Counted from the stretch's first letter, positions 1-9,527 are shown. The stretch: 64,000 nt of DNA from Variovorax sp. TBS-050B (GCF_029893635.1 NZ_JARXYR010000002.1:682001-746000), one strand, 5' to 3'. Made by a program: numbers and translations. The notes: generated from the sequence alone by a model not told the origin.

Positions 1-584
1 ACCCGTCACGCTGAAGGCCCGCGACCTCGCACTGGTGCCGCTCGCGCTCGACCATGAAGAAGGCCTGCGCGCGGCCGCGGCCGACGGCGAACTCTGGAAA
101 CTGCGCGTGACCTCGGTGCCCGAGCCGCAAGAAACCCGCGCCTACATCGAGACCGCGCTCGCGGGCCGCGAGGCCGGCCACCGCTTCGCCTTCGCCGTGA
201 CCGAGGCCGCGACCGGCACCGTGCTCGGCAGCACCAGCTTCCACGACATCCTGCCCGCGGTGAAGCGCGTGGAGATCGGCTACACCTGGTACGCCAGGCG
301 CTGCCAGCGCACGCACGTCAACACCACCTGCAAGCTGCTGATGCTGAGCCACGCCTTCGATACCCTCGGCTGCCACGTGGTGGGCTGGCGCACCGACAAT
401 TTCAACTTCGCGTCGCAGGCCGCCATCGAGCGGCTCGGCGCCAAGAAGGACGGCGTGATCCGCGGCCATGCATTGAGGCGCGACGGCACGATCCCGCGAC
501 ACCGTCATGTACAGCCTGCGCTCGGGCGAATGGCCCGAGGTCAAGGCACAGCTGCTCTATCTGCTCGACAAGCCGCGAAGCTGA
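1..584 (+). pseudogene. GNAT family N-acetyltransferase, 5' end outside window, frameshifted
   Basis: The reading frame is open from the window edge and encodes a RimJ/RimL-type GNAT acetyltransferase. Visible features are an N-terminal strand followed by DGELWKLRVTSVPEP, a central GSTSFHDI stretch and the C-terminal IERLGAKKDGVIRGH segment typical of the acetyl-CoA-binding half. The frame is lost near 493-495. Removing one C from the CCC run restores a normal tail (RDTVMYSLRSGEWPEV) that ends at the TGA at 582-584. As written, the frame runs on through the next gene as nonsense. This is either a real inactivating +1 frameshift or a base-call error. The true start lies upstream of the window, because PVTLKARDLALVPL is already coding. 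The stop is directly followed by the ribosome-binding site of the next gene. The acetyl acceptor is unknown. Confidence 0.75.
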
Positions 585-599
585 AGGAGGTCTGCCGCC

Positions 600-1787
600 A
601 TGCTCATCGACTTCTTCTACACCCTGCGCTCGGCCAAGCTGCCGGTGTCGGTCAAGGAATACCTCACGCTGCTCGAGGCGCTGCAGGCCGACGTGGTGGG
701 GCCGAATTCCGACGGCGCCTTCGGCATGGACGACTTCTACTACCTCTCGCGCACCGCGCTGGTGAAGGACGAGAAGCACTACGACAAGTTCGACCGCGCC
801 TTCGCCGCCTACTTCAAGGGCGTCGAGATGCTGACCGACTTCACCAAGGAAGTGCCGCTCGACTGGCTGCGCAAGACGCTGGAGCGCGAGTTCACGGCCG
901 AGGAGAAGGCCAAGATCGAGAAGATGGGCTGGGACGAGCTCATGGAAACGCTCAAGAAGCGCTTCGAGGAGCAGAAGGAGCGCCACGAGGGCGGCAACAA
1001 GTGGATCGGCACCGGCGGCACCTCGCCCTTCGGCCACGGCGGCTACAACCCGCAGGGCGTGCGCATCGGCGGCGCGGGCAAGAACAGGAGCGCGGTGAAG
1101 GTGTGGGACCAGCGCGCCTACAAGGATTACGACGACACGCAGGAGCTCGGCACGCGCAACATCAAGGTCGCGCTGCGCCGGCTGCGCAAGTTCGCGCGCG
1201 AGGGCCACGAGGACGAGCTCGACCTCGACGAGACCATCCACAAGACGGCCGCCAACGCGGGCCTGCTCGACATCAAGATGCGCCCCGAGCGCCACAACAA
1301 CGTCAAGGTGCTGCTGCTGATGGACGTGGGCGGCACGATGGACGAGCACATCCAGCGCGTGGAAGAGCTGTTCTCGGCCGTGAAGACCGAGTTCAAGCAC
1401 CTGGAGTTCTACTACTTCCACAACTGCGTCTACGACTTCATGTGGAAGAACAACAAGCGCCGCTTCTCCGAGAAGTTCGCGACCTGGGACATCCTGCGCA
1501 AGTACAACAAGGACTACAAGCTCATCTTCGTCGGCGACGCGACCATGAGCCCCTACGAGATCCTGCAGCCCGGCGGCAGCGTCGAGTACAACAACGAGGA
1601 AGCGGGCGCCGAGTGGATCCAGCGCCTCACGCATGCCTTCCCGAAGTTCGCCTGGATCAACCCCGAGCCGCAGGGCATGTGGCAGTATCGCCAGAGCATC
1701 GCGGTGATGCAGCAGCTGATGTCGAACCGCATGTACCCGCTGACCCTGCGCGGCCTCGAGGACGCGATGCGCATGCTTTCGAAGTAG
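600..1787 (+). CDS. vWA domain-containing protein (COG3825/CoxE-like)
   Basis: The 395-residue protein belongs to the family of vWA-containing proteins usually found beside a MoxR-type AAA+ ATPase. Such pairs are thought to act as metal-dependent chaperone systems, but the client here is unknown. The conserved GTRNIKVALRRLRKF block lies near residue 184. The vWA core begins near residue 240 with a degenerate MIDAS motif, DVGGTMDEH, in place of the textbook DxSxS. The conserved FVGDATMSPYEI segment follows near residue 305. A strong ribosome-binding site (AAGGAGG) sits just upstream of the ATG. The MoxR partner is not in view and may lie upstream of the window. The family assignment is firm; the function is not. 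Confidence 0.88.
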   Translation: MLIDFFYTLRSAKLPVSVKEYLTLLEALQADVVGPNSDGAFGMDDFYYLSRTALVKDEKHYDKFDRAFAAYFKGVEMLTDFTKEVPLDWLRKTLEREFTAEEKAKIEKMGWDELMETLKKRFEEQKERHEGGNKWIGTGGTSPFGHGGYNPQGVRIGGAGKNRSAVKVWDQRAYKDYDDTQELGTRNIKVALRRLRKFAREGHEDELDLDETIHKTAANAGLLDIKMRPERHNNVKVLLLMDVGGTMDEHIQRVEELFSAVKTEFKHLEFYYFHNCVYDFMWKNNKRRFSEKFATWDILRKYNKDYKLIFVGDATMSPYEILQPGGSVEYNNEEAGAEWIQRLTHAFPKFAWINPEPQGMWQYRQSIAVMQQLMSNRMYPLTLRGLEDAMRMLSK

Positions 1788-1860
1788 GACTGCACGCCGC
1801 GGCCGTCTCTGTATCGGCCCGCTTACCGGATTCGGCGCGCCTTGCTGTCAAAATCCGCGC

Positions 1861-3789
1861 ATGTTCAGGGCGGCTCCAGTCTTCACGCCGGCGTGGTTGC
1901 CGGCTTTGCTTTTTTTCGGCGTCCTGCTTCTGCAGGGTTGCAGCCTGCTGCCGAAGCGCGACGCGGCCGGCGAAAGGCCCGCCGGCGCGCCCGCACTGGT
2001 GCGTGAGGGCGAGACCGGCGCCGCCGAGGGCGCGAAGAAGGACGGCGCGCGCCGCGACGCCTTCACGGTCGAGGTGCGCGGGCCCGACACGGTGCGCGAG
2101 TACCTCACGCTGCACCTCGAACTCCAGCGCTACCGCACGCTCGACGACCTCGGCGCGACCGAGATCTCGCGCCTCATGGTGGCCGCCGAAGCCAACGCGC
2201 GCGAACTGCTCGGCACGCTCGGCTACTTCACGCCCACGCTGACGCTCGAACTCAACGAAACGCCGGCCAGCACCAAGGCGCCGCGCGAGATCGTCATCAC
2301 GGTCGAGCCCGGGCCGCTCACCCACGTGAGCACGGTGCAGATCGACTACCAGGGCGCGATCGCCTCCGACCCCACCGCCGAGGCGCAGCGCGACTCGATC
2401 CGCACCGCATGGGCGCTGCGCGCGGGCCAGCCGTTCACGCAGCAGGGCTGGGATAACGCCAAGACCGCGGCGCTGCGCAGCCTCACGGCCAGGCGCTTTC
2501 CCACCGGCAGCATCGGCACGAGCCGCGCCGAGATCGATGCCGACCGCCACGAGGCGCGGCTCGGCGTCACCTACCAGTCGGGCCCGGCCTACCGCTTCGG
2601 TCCGCTCGTGCTGCGCGGCGTCGAGCGCTACGACGCCGACGGCGCGCGCCGCATCGCCCAGCTGCCCACCGGCACCGACTACGACCAGCAGAAGCTGCTC
2701 GATGCGCAGCAGCGCCTCGCGAGCAGCGGCTACTACGACTCGGTGTTCCTCACGCTCGACACCGAGAGCGGCACGCCGCTGGCCGCGCCCGTGATCGCGC
2801 AACTGCGCGAAGCGCCGCTGCAGAAGGTGGTGCTCGGCGCGGGCTTCACCACCGACAGCGGTCCGCGCCTGTCGATCGACCACATCCACAACCGCATGCC
2901 GCTGCTCGGCTGGCGCGCGGTCTCGCGGCTGTCGGTCGACAGCGACGTCAAGTCGCTCGGCACCAACTGGAACGCCATCCCCGACGACCGCGGCTGGCGC
3001 TGGTTCGCTGGCACCGAGCTCAAGAGCGAGACCTCTGGCAGCTACGTGGTCGACAGCGGCCGCCTGCGCAGCGGCCGCAGCAAGTCGAGCGGCCACATCG
3101 ACCGCAGCTACTTCCTGCAGTACGACTACGCGCAGAACCGCGGCACCAACGCCCCGCCCTCGGCCTCGGCCGTGACCGCCAACTGGGGCTGGACCGGCCG
3201 CTACTTCGACGACAACGGCGCGCCCACGCGCGGCTTCGGCCTCGCGCTCGAACTCGCCGCGGGCTACACGCTGACCGGCGAGCGCCTGCCCTTCACGCGC
3301 ACCTACGCACGCTGGCTTGGCGTGCTGCCGCTGGGCTTCGCCGAAGGCCGCGACGCCGCCACGCTCGCACGCCGCAGCCGCCTGCAGCTGCGCGCCGAAG
3401 CCGGTGCGGTGGCCGCCAAGGAGAGCGCGCAGATCCCTTCCACGCTGATGTTCCTGACCGGCGGCGACACCACCGTGCGCGGCTACAGCTATCGCCAGAT
3501 CGGCACCGAGCGCGCCGACGGACAGATCGTGGCCGGCCGCTACCTCGGCGTCGTGAGCCTCGAATGGCAGCGGCCCTTCGTCTACGACAACAAGCTCACC
3601 GAATGGGAGAGCACGGTCTTCGTCGACGCCGGCGCGGTGGCCGACAAGCCCGGCGAACTCAAGCCCAAGGTCGGCGTGGGCGTGGGCGCACGCTGGCGCA
3701 GCCCGGTCGGGCCGGTGCAGGCCGATCTTGCCTATGGCGTGGACACGAAGAAGTTCCGCCTGCACTTCCGCCTCGGCTTCACCTTCTGA
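1861..3789 (+). CDS. tamA: Outer membrane assembly protein TamA (BamA/Omp85 superfamily)
   Basis: The 642-residue protein fits TamA, the outer-membrane partner of TamB in the translocation and assembly module. POTRA-type repeats occupy roughly residues 70-330. A 16-strand Omp85 barrel follows, with the conserved GGDTTVRGY motif near residue 535, and the chain ends in an aromatic F as barrel proteins do. The N-terminus is a signal peptide ending LLLQGCSLLP, which reads as a possible lipobox, so the mature protein may be lipidated. That would be unusual for the superfamily. The gene is followed after 3 bases by tamB, so the two are almost certainly co-translated. The assignment rests on domain order and this pairing. 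Confidence 0.92.
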   Translation: MFRAAPVFTPAWLPALLFFGVLLLQGCSLLPKRDAAGERPAGAPALVREGETGAAEGAKKDGARRDAFTVEVRGPDTVREYLTLHLELQRYRTLDDLGATEISRLMVAAEANARELLGTLGYFTPTLTLELNETPASTKAPREIVITVEPGPLTHVSTVQIDYQGAIASDPTAEAQRDSIRTAWALRAGQPFTQQGWDNAKTAALRSLTARRFPTGSIGTSRAEIDADRHEARLGVTYQSGPAYRFGPLVLRGVERYDADGARRIAQLPTGTDYDQQKLLDAQQRLASSGYYDSVFLTLDTESGTPLAAPVIAQLREAPLQKVVLGAGFTTDSGPRLSIDHIHNRMPLLGWRAVSRLSVDSDVKSLGTNWNAIPDDRGWRWFAGTELKSETSGSYVVDSGRLRSGRSKSSGHIDRSYFLQYDYAQNRGTNAPPSASAVTANWGWTGRYFDDNGAPTRGFGLALELAAGYTLTGERLPFTRTYARWLGVLPLGFAEGRDAATLARRSRLQLRAEAGAVAAKESAQIPSTLMFLTGGDTTVRGYSYRQIGTERADGQIVAGRYLGVVSLEWQRPFVYDNKLTEWESTVFVDAGAVADKPGELKPKVGVGVGARWRSPVGPVQADLAYGVDTKKFRLHFRLGFTF

Positions 3790-3792
3790 GCG

Positions 3793-6700
3793 ATGCAGAC
3801 CGAAACGCAAACTCCGCACTCGCCCGACAAGATGCCGCCGCCACCGCCGCGCACCCTCACGCGCCGCGCACTGCGCGCGCTGGCCTGGACGGTGGCCGGC
3901 CTGCTCGCGCTGCTGCTCGTGGTCGGCGCCGGCGCCTGGTGGTGGATCGGCTCCAACCAGTCGCTGGCCTTTGCCATCGCGCGGGCCGCGCAGTACATGC
4001 CCGCGGGGCAGACGCTCGAAAGCCGCGAGGTCACGGGCTCGCTGCGCACCGGCGGACGCATCGGCTGGCTGCGCTGGCAGAGCGAGAGCCTCGCGGTCGA
4101 GGTGCACGAGGCCGAGATCGGCTGGCAGCTCGCACCGCTGTTCCGGCGCAAGGTCCAGCTCGGCGAAGTGCATGCGGCACGCCTGCTCGTCGAGCGCCGC
4201 GGCCCGCCGAGCGATGCGCCGACGGAGCCGCTCGAACAGTTCGCGCTGCCGATCGAAGTCGACCTGCCCTTCCGCATCGACGAACTGCGCTGGAGCGGAC
4301 CGCCCGCGCTGCAGGCCGCGCAGCTCGCGGGCCACTACCGCTACACGGAGGGGCGGCACGCGCTCGACGTGGCCGGCGTCGACATTGCCGACGGCCACTA
4401 CAGCGCCCAGGTCAAGCTGCAGGGCGCCGCGCCGATGGCGCTCGAAGCCGCGCTCCAGGGCCGCGTGAAGGCGCCGCTCGCCGAGGACCGCAGCATCGAG
4501 GTGCTGGCCGGGGCGAACATCGACGGCACGCTCGCGGGCACCGGCGCGCGGCTGCGCGTGGCCGCCGAACTGAAGCCGGCCGAGCCCGACGCCGAGACGC
4601 CGATGGAAGCGAAGCTGCAGGCGCATGTGGCGCCCTGGCTGCCGCAGCCGGTGATCGATGCGCAGGCCGACCTGCGCAACGTCGATGCGGCCAGCCTCTG
4701 GCCCGGCGCGCCGCGCACGCGCCTGACCGGCCGCGTCGCGCTGCAGCCCGATGCGGCCACCGGGCCGGACGCCTGGCAGGCGACGGCCAGCCTCGCCAAC
4801 GCCGTGGCCGGCCCGTGGGACAAGGGTGCGCTGCCGCTCGAACAGGTCGAGGCGCGCGTGGGCTTCGACGGCACCCACTGGCGCTTCCCCGCCGTCTCGC
4901 TGCGCACGGGCGGCGGCCGCATCGAGGCCGAGGGCCGGTGGAGCCCCGCGCCCGCGCCATGGCAGGCGCGCGCCACCGTGCGAGGCGTGCGGCCGGGCCT
5001 GCTGCACAGCGAGCTCTCGGGTGCGCCGGTCAACGGCACGGTCACGGCGCAACAGCGCGACGAGACCATCGGCTTCGACGTGGCGCTGCGCGCCGAGGGC
5101 GGCGCCGGCAGCGCCGCCCTGCCCGGCTTCGGCCTCGAGCGCGTGCTGGCCCAGGGCCAGTGGAAGGAACAGGTGCTCGACCTGCGCAGCCTGCGGCTCG
5201 AAGCCGAGCGCGCGAGCATCGAGGGCCGGCTGCAGGTGCGCGTGGCCGAGCAGGCCGCGAGCGGCAAGCTCGACATGAAGCTGCCCGGCGCGAGCGCGCA
5301 GCTCGACGGCCGGATCGCCCCCGCGCAGGGCGGCGGCGAACTGAAGGCGCGCATCGACGATGCCGAGGCCGTGCAGCGCTGGATCGAGGGCCTGCCCGAG
5401 ATGTCGAAACTGTTCGCGGGCCGCACGGCCAAGGGCGCGGCGCGGCTCGATGCGAGCTGGCAGGGCGGCTGGCAGACCATCCAGCGGCGGCTCGAGAACC
5501 CCGGCGCCCCCGCGCAGCGCGGCGCGGCCGAGCCGAGCCTCAAGGCGGCGCTCGGCGTGCCCCGGCTCGAACTGCGCATGCCGGCGGCGCCAAACGGCGG
5601 CAGCGCCGGCAACGGCGCGGCGGCCACCACGCTGCAGCTGCGCGACGTGCAGGCCGACCTTGCCGGCAGCCTGATGCAGGCCACGCTCGCGCTCAAGGGC
5701 GAAGCCACGACCGGCACGCAGAAGCTCACGCTCGATGCGCGCGCGAGCGGCGGCCTCACGGGTGCCGACCAGTGGCGCGCGGCGCTCGCGAGCCTGCGGC
5801 TGCAGGCGCAGGACAGTGCGCGCCCCGGACCCGGCGGCGCGCCCGCGGCACCATGGACCCTGGAGCTGGGCCGCGAGGTCAGCGCCAGCATCCGCACCAG
5901 CGGCAGCGGCGCCGCGAGCCGCCTCGACGTCGAGGCTTCGGCCGCTACGGCCACGCTGCGCGGGCCGGTGCCCGGCACGGTGCGCATCGAATGGCAGCCG
6001 CTGCGCTTCACGCGCAGCGGCGCCGCCCCGAACCAGGCCTTCCGCCTGCAGTCGCAAGGCCGCCTGCAGGGCCTGCCGATGGCCTGGGCCGAGGCCTTCG
6101 GCGCCAGCGCCGCCTTCAACGAGATCGGCATCAGCGGTGACCTGCTGTTCGACGGCGACTGGGACATCGACGCCGGCGACACCCTGCGCGCCCGCGCGCG
6201 CATCGCCCGCCAGAGCGGCGACATCCGCGTGCAGGCCGGCGAGGCGGCGCTGGTCACGCGCATCACGAGCCGCGGCACCGGCACCGCGAGCGAGCGCACG
6301 ATGAATGCCGCGAGCGCGGGCGGCACCACCGCGCCGAGCACGCCGGCAGGCCTGCGCCAGGCCGAGCTGCGGCTCGATGCCCAGGGCGACGCGGTGCGCG
6401 CCACGCTGGCCTGGGACAGCGAGCGCGCGGGCCGCATCGACGCCGAGCTCGCCACGCGCGTGCAGCAGCGCGCCGAAGGCTGGCAATGGGCGCCCGACGC
6501 ACCGCTGTCGGGCAACGTCAAGGCGACGCTTCCGAACCTCGGCGTCTGGTCGATGCTCGCGCCGCCGGGCTGGCGCATCGCCGGCACGCTCGATGCCGAC
6601 GCGGCGCTCTCGGGCAACCGCGCGGCACCGCGCTGGAACGGCACGCTGGGCGCCGACAAGCTCGCGCTGCGCGCACCGGTCGAAGGGCTGGACCTGCGCG

Positions 6701-7911
6701 ACGGCCGGCTGCGCGCCACGCTCACCGGCGAGCGCATCGCGCTCACCGAGTTCACGCTGCAGGGCGGCGCAGGCACCACGGCACGCATCGCGGGCCAGAG
6801 CGGCAACCGCAGCACCGCGGCCAGCGAGGCGGCCGCCGGCGGCGGCTCGCTCAGCGCGCGCGGCGACATCACCTGGGGCGCGGCCGGCGCCTCGGCCAGC
6901 GGCATCCGCATGGCGCTGCAGGCCGAGCTGCGCGCGCTGCGCGTGCTGGTGCGCACCGACCGGCAGGTGACGCTCTCGGGCAACCTGCAGGCGCGGCTCG
7001 AAGCCGGCCAGTTCAGCGTGCGCGGCAAGCTGCGGACCGACCGCGCGGTGATCATCCTGCCCGACGAGACCGCGCCGAGCCTGGGCAGCGACGTGGTCGT
7101 GCGCTCCGCCGCCAAGGACCGCGAGGCGGCCGAGCAGGCCCGCCGCGAGTCGGCGCGCAGCGAGGCGCAGGCCGCGCGGCCGCAGACCGCGAAGCCGCCC
7201 GACATCGTGGTGGGCTTCGACCTCGGCGACGACTTCGCGGTGCAGGGCCGCGGCATCACCACGCGGCTGGAGGGCGAGCTCGAGATCCGCAGCACCAGCC
7301 TCGCCGCGCCGCCGCGCATCACCGGCGAGGTGCGCACGGTCAAGGGCCAGTACCGCGCCTACGGCCAGCAGCTCGACGTCGAGACCGGCCTCGCGCGCTT
7401 CAACGGCCCCTTCGACAACCCCTCGCTCGACATCCTCGCGATCCGGCCCAACATCTCGCAGCGCGCCGGCGTGCAGATCACCGGCACCGCGCAGTCGCCG
7501 CGCGTGAAGCTCTATTCCGAGCCCGCCCTGTCCGATGCCGAGACCCTGTCATGGGTGGTGCTGGGCCGCGCCTCCGCCACCAGCGGCGGCGAATCCGCGC
7601 TGCTGCAGCAGGCAGCGCTCGCGCTGATCGGCCATGTCAGCAAGGGCGCGAGCGGCGGCAGCCTGGCGGGCCGCTTCGGCCTCGACGAACTCGGCTTCAA
7701 GGGTCCGGGCAACGGCGGCGACCTGCGCGAATCGGCCGTCACCTTCGGCAAGCGGCTGTCGAAGGACTTCTATCTCACCTACGAACGCAGCCTCGGCGGC
7801 ACCTTCGGCACCATCTTCATCTTCTACGACCTGACGCAGCGGCTCACGCTGCGCGGACAGGCCGGGCAGACCAGCGGCGTGGACCTGATCTACACCCTGA
7901 AATACGACTGA
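3793..7911 (+). CDS. tamB: Translocation and assembly module protein TamB (DUF490)
   Basis: The 1372-residue protein has one N-terminal membrane anchor (about residues 28-50, rich in A, L and V and ending in GAWWWIG). A very long periplasmic body of beta-helical AsmA/TamB-like repeats follows, and a C-terminal DUF490 domain spans about residues 1000-1372 with the conserved RITGEVRTVKGQYRAYGQQLDVETG-type region (near 1178-1202) and a terminal YDLTQRLTLRGQAG segment. TamB spans the envelope and works with TamA in outer membrane protein insertion and phospholipid transport; this is family knowledge. It starts 3 bases after the tamA stop. A short hairpin (GACCCGC/GCGGGTC, 7921-7937) lies just past the stop but has no T-run. 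Confidence 0.92.
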   Translation: MQTETQTPHSPDKMPPPPPRTLTRRALRALAWTVAGLLALLLVVGAGAWWWIGSNQSLAFAIARAAQYMPAGQTLESREVTGSLRTGGRIGWLRWQSESLAVEVHEAEIGWQLAPLFRRKVQLGEVHAARLLVERRGPPSDAPTEPLEQFALPIEVDLPFRIDELRWSGPPALQAAQLAGHYRYTEGRHALDVAGVDIADGHYSAQVKLQGAAPMALEAALQGRVKAPLAEDRSIEVLAGANIDGTLAGTGARLRVAAELKPAEPDAETPMEAKLQAHVAPWLPQPVIDAQADLRNVDAASLWPGAPRTRLTGRVALQPDAATGPDAWQATASLANAVAGPWDKGALPLEQVEARVGFDGTHWRFPAVSLRTGGGRIEAEGRWSPAPAPWQARATVRGVRPGLLHSELSGAPVNGTVTAQQRDETIGFDVALRAEGGAGSAALPGFGLERVLAQGQWKEQVLDLRSLRLEAERASIEGRLQVRVAEQAASGKLDMKLPGASAQLDGRIAPAQGGGELKARIDDAEAVQRWIEGLPEMSKLFAGRTAKGAARLDASWQGGWQTIQRRLENPGAPAQRGAAEPSLKAALGVPRLELRMPAAPNGGSAGNGAAATTLQLRDVQADLAGSLMQATLALKGEATTGTQKLTLDARASGGLTGADQWRAALASLRLQAQDSARPGPGGAPAAPWTLELGREVSASIRTSGSGAASRLDVEASAATATLRGPVPGTVRIEWQPLRFTRSGAAPNQAFRLQSQGRLQGLPMAWAEAFGASAAFNEIGISGDLLFDGDWDIDAGDTLRARARIARQSGDIRVQAGEAALVTRITSRGTGTASERTMNAASAGGTTAPSTPAGLRQAELRLDAQGDAVRATLAWDSERAGRIDAELATRVQQRAEGWQWAPDAPLSGNVKATLPNLGVWSMLAPPGWRIAGTLDADAALSGNRAAPRWNGTLGADKLALRAPVEGLDLRDGRLRATLTGERIALTEFTLQGGAGTTARIAGQSGNRSTAASEAAAGGGSLSARGDITWGAAGASASGIRMALQAELRALRVLVRTDRQVTLSGNLQARLEAGQFSVRGKLRTDRAVIILPDETAPSLGSDVVVRSAAKDREAAEQARRESARSEAQAARPQTAKPPDIVVGFDLGDDFAVQGRGITTRLEGELEIRSTSLAAPPRITGEVRTVKGQYRAYGQQLDVETGLARFNGPFDNPSLDILAIRPNISQRAGVQITGTAQSPRVKLYSEPALSDAETLSWVVLGRASATSGGESALLQQAALALIGHVSKGASGGSLAGRFGLDELGFKGPGNGGDLRESAVTFGKRLSKDFYLTYERSLGGTFGTIFIFYDLTQRLTLRGQAGQTSGVDLIYTLKYD

Positions 7912-8002
7912 GCGAACCCGGACCCGCCATGCGGGTCTGCCGCCTTGACCACCGCATTTCGTCGAGCTAACAATGTTTAGCGCCCTCATAAAAGGAACGA
8001 CG

Positions 8003-8305
8003 ATGCACGATGATGGAGACAAGGGCGAGTGTTCAATGCTGGATCGTCAGAAGTACGACCCTCCTGGGTACTCGCGCACCACGTTCTTGCGCCACGCCTT
8101 GCAATGCGTGATCGCGGTCATCGCGGTCGGCGCCGCGCTGGCCTCCATTCCCTACTGGGGCGGCGGCGACTTTCCGCTGATGAGCCTGGTCATCTACGTG
8201 GCCGGCATGGTGTTCGTCGCCATGCCGCTGTGCATGTACTACGAGTCGCTGCTGCAGTCGCACGAAGAGCGCGTGCAGCGTGCCCGCCACATGATGCCTA
8301 GCTGA
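8003..8305 (+). CDS. Small two-helix membrane protein of unknown function
   Basis: I do not recognise this 100-residue protein. It has two predicted membrane segments: about residues 33-50 (CVIAVIAVGAALASIPYW) and 58-76 (LMSLVIYVAGMVFVAMPLC), separated by a short GGGDFP turn. The charged C-terminus is EERVQRARHMMPS. The ATG at 8003 is preferred because AAAGGAACGACG precedes it at proper spacing; an in-frame ATG at 7973 lacks such a signal. The gene ends tail to tail with the LysR gene on the other strand, overlapping it by 8 bases. The context gives no clue to its role. Confidence 0.65.
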   Translation: MHDDGDKGECSMLDRQKYDPPGYSRTTFLRHALQCVIAVIAVGAALASIPYWGGGDFPLMSLVIYVAGMVFVAMPLCMYYESLLQSHEERVQRARHMMPS

Positions 8306-9155
8306 GCGCGGGACCCGCCTTCACCACGCGACGCAGCCCCTCGAGCGCCGGATCGACGATCGCGCGGTCGGCGCCCACCGCATACACCGCGTAGGCCGGG
8401 TAGAGAAACTCCGGCGTTCCCGGCACGCGCCGCAGCCGGCCCGATTCGAGGTGCGCGCGCACCACGTCGTGCCGGAAGTAGCCGGTGCCGCCCGCGGCCA
8501 GCAGGTACTCGCGGCCCAGCGGACCGAGGCCCGCGCTCACGGCCGCGTTCGAGAGCTCGGGAAAGGCCAGGCCGTGCTGCGCCGCGAACTCGGGGCCCCA
8601 GTCCACGTACACGTAGTCCCTGGGCTGCGGCACCTTCGGCCGCTTCGCGGTCGTGACCATCACGAGCTTCTCCTCGATCAGCAGCTCCACGCGCAGGCCC
8701 GGGCGCTGCTGCGGCGCGTAGGCGATCGCGATGTCGAGCACGCCCGCGGCCACCTTGTCGAGCAGGTCGTGCGGAAAGCCGACCTCGGTGCGGATCGCGA
8801 GCTGCGGCGCGGCGCCGCGCATCCACAGCAGCCACTGCAGGAGCAGCGGGTCCCAGAGGCTGATCTCGCAGCCAATGGCAAGCACCGCGCGGCTGCCTTC
8901 GGGCACCGCCACCTGGTGCCGCGCGCGCTCCCACACCTGCACCAGCGTGGTGGCATGCGGCAGGAACTGCTCGCCGGCCGGCGTGAGCACCGCGCCGGCC
9001 TTGTTGCGCACGAAGAGCGCGCGGCCCAGCAGTTCTTCGAGCGTGCGCACGCGCGCGCTCACCGAGGTCTGCGTGACGTGCAGCCGCTCGGCCGCGCGCT
9101 GGAAGCTGCGCGTCTCCACGATCGCGAGAAAGGTCCGGGCCAGGTTGATGTCCAT
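8298..9155 (-). CDS. LysR family transcriptional regulator
   Basis: The 285-residue protein has an N-terminal winged helix-turn-helix (about residues 1-60, with the RTFLAIVETRSFQRAAERLH signature and VSARVRTLEELLG recognition region). A LysR substrate-binding domain follows. The ATG at 9155 (MDINLARTF) is chosen because it matches the usual LysR N-terminus; a longer frame starts at 9203 but runs through the operator. It is divergent from the 78-residue protein gene at 9278. A perfect 9-bp inverted repeat (9172-9196) lies between the two, which is the usual layout for a LysR protein controlling itself and its neighbour. The effector is unknown. Confidence 0.85.
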   Translation of the reverse strand: MDINLARTFLAIVETRSFQRAAERLHVTQTSVSARVRTLEELLGRALFVRNKAGAVLTPAGEQFLPHATTLVQVWERARHQVAVPEGSRAVLAIGCEISLWDPLLLQWLLWMRGAAPQLAIRTEVGFPHDLLDKVAAGVLDIAIAYAPQQRPGLRVELLIEEKLVMVTTAKRPKVPQPRDYVYVDWGPEFAAQHGLAFPELSNAAVSAGLGPLGREYLLAAGGTGYFRHDVVRAHLESGRLRRVPGTPEFLYPAYAVYAVGADRAIVDPALEGLRRVVKAGPALS

Positions 9156-9171
9156 TGCCGACGCGCTCCGA

Positions 9172-9196
9172 TTGAATGCATTATTTTTGCATTCAA
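9172..9196. promoter_or_regulatory. Perfect inverted repeat, likely LysR operator
   Basis: TTGAATGCA at 9172-9180 is exactly mirrored by TGCATTCAA at 9188-9196 across a 7-base AT-only spacer. It sits 17 bases upstream of the LysR start at 9155 and 82 bases upstream of the small-protein start at 9278. The AT-rich content stands out from the surrounding GC-rich DNA. The palindrome and its position are seen directly; assigning it to the adjacent LysR protein is inference. Confidence 0.6.
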
Positions 9197-9277
9197 CTCG
9201 CAATTAATATCGTTTTACTTGATGCGAAGGCGGCAGGAAGATGCAGGCATCCGAAGCAAGCAACCAGGAGCCCTTTC

Positions 9278-9514
9278 ATGTCCACCCTTCGACAGCCTCT
9301 TCGTTCCAGCGCCTCCGAAACGCTGGCCGATGTCTCCCGCGCGATCGTCGACGAAGCCCTGATGCTCGCCGAAGCCCTGCTGAACCCCAACAGGATAATC
9401 GGCGAGGTGGAGCAGATGCGCGCGCTGCAGGTCGCGGCCGACGAGATCGAGGCCGCCGATCCGGCGCAGGCCCGGCAGCTGCGTGCGCGCGCCTCGCGCA
9501 TCGGCCTGCGCTGA
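9278..9514 (+). CDS. Conserved 78-aa protein of unknown function (paralogue of 28148-28384)
   Basis: I do not recognise this family by function. The 78-residue protein is predicted to be helical and carries a strongly conserved C-terminal half: ALLNPNRIIGEVEQMRALQ, then ADEIEAADP, then ending ASRIGLR. A second gene at 28148 encodes a protein of identical length, with about 31 of the last 46 residues identical. It has no signal peptide or membrane segment. The start at 9278 has CAGGAG upstream with the same spacing as in the paralogue. It is divergent from a LysR regulator that probably controls it. The shared C-terminus suggests a conserved interaction surface. Confidence 0.75.
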   Translation: MSTLRQPLRSSASETLADVSRAIVDEALMLAEALLNPNRIIGEVEQMRALQVAADEIEAADPAQARQLRARASRIGLR

Positions 9515-9527
9515 GCCTGCCGCCGCT

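Noticed and set aside
1657..6486. Open frame of 1609 codons on the minus strand
   Set aside because: It lies antisense to vWA, tamA and tamB, is made of repetitive A/R/G-rich sequence and has no domain. It is a GC-rich shadow frame.
7921..7937. Hairpin after tamB as an intrinsic terminator
   Set aside because: A 7-bp stem is present but no T-run follows; I mention it only within the tamB entry.
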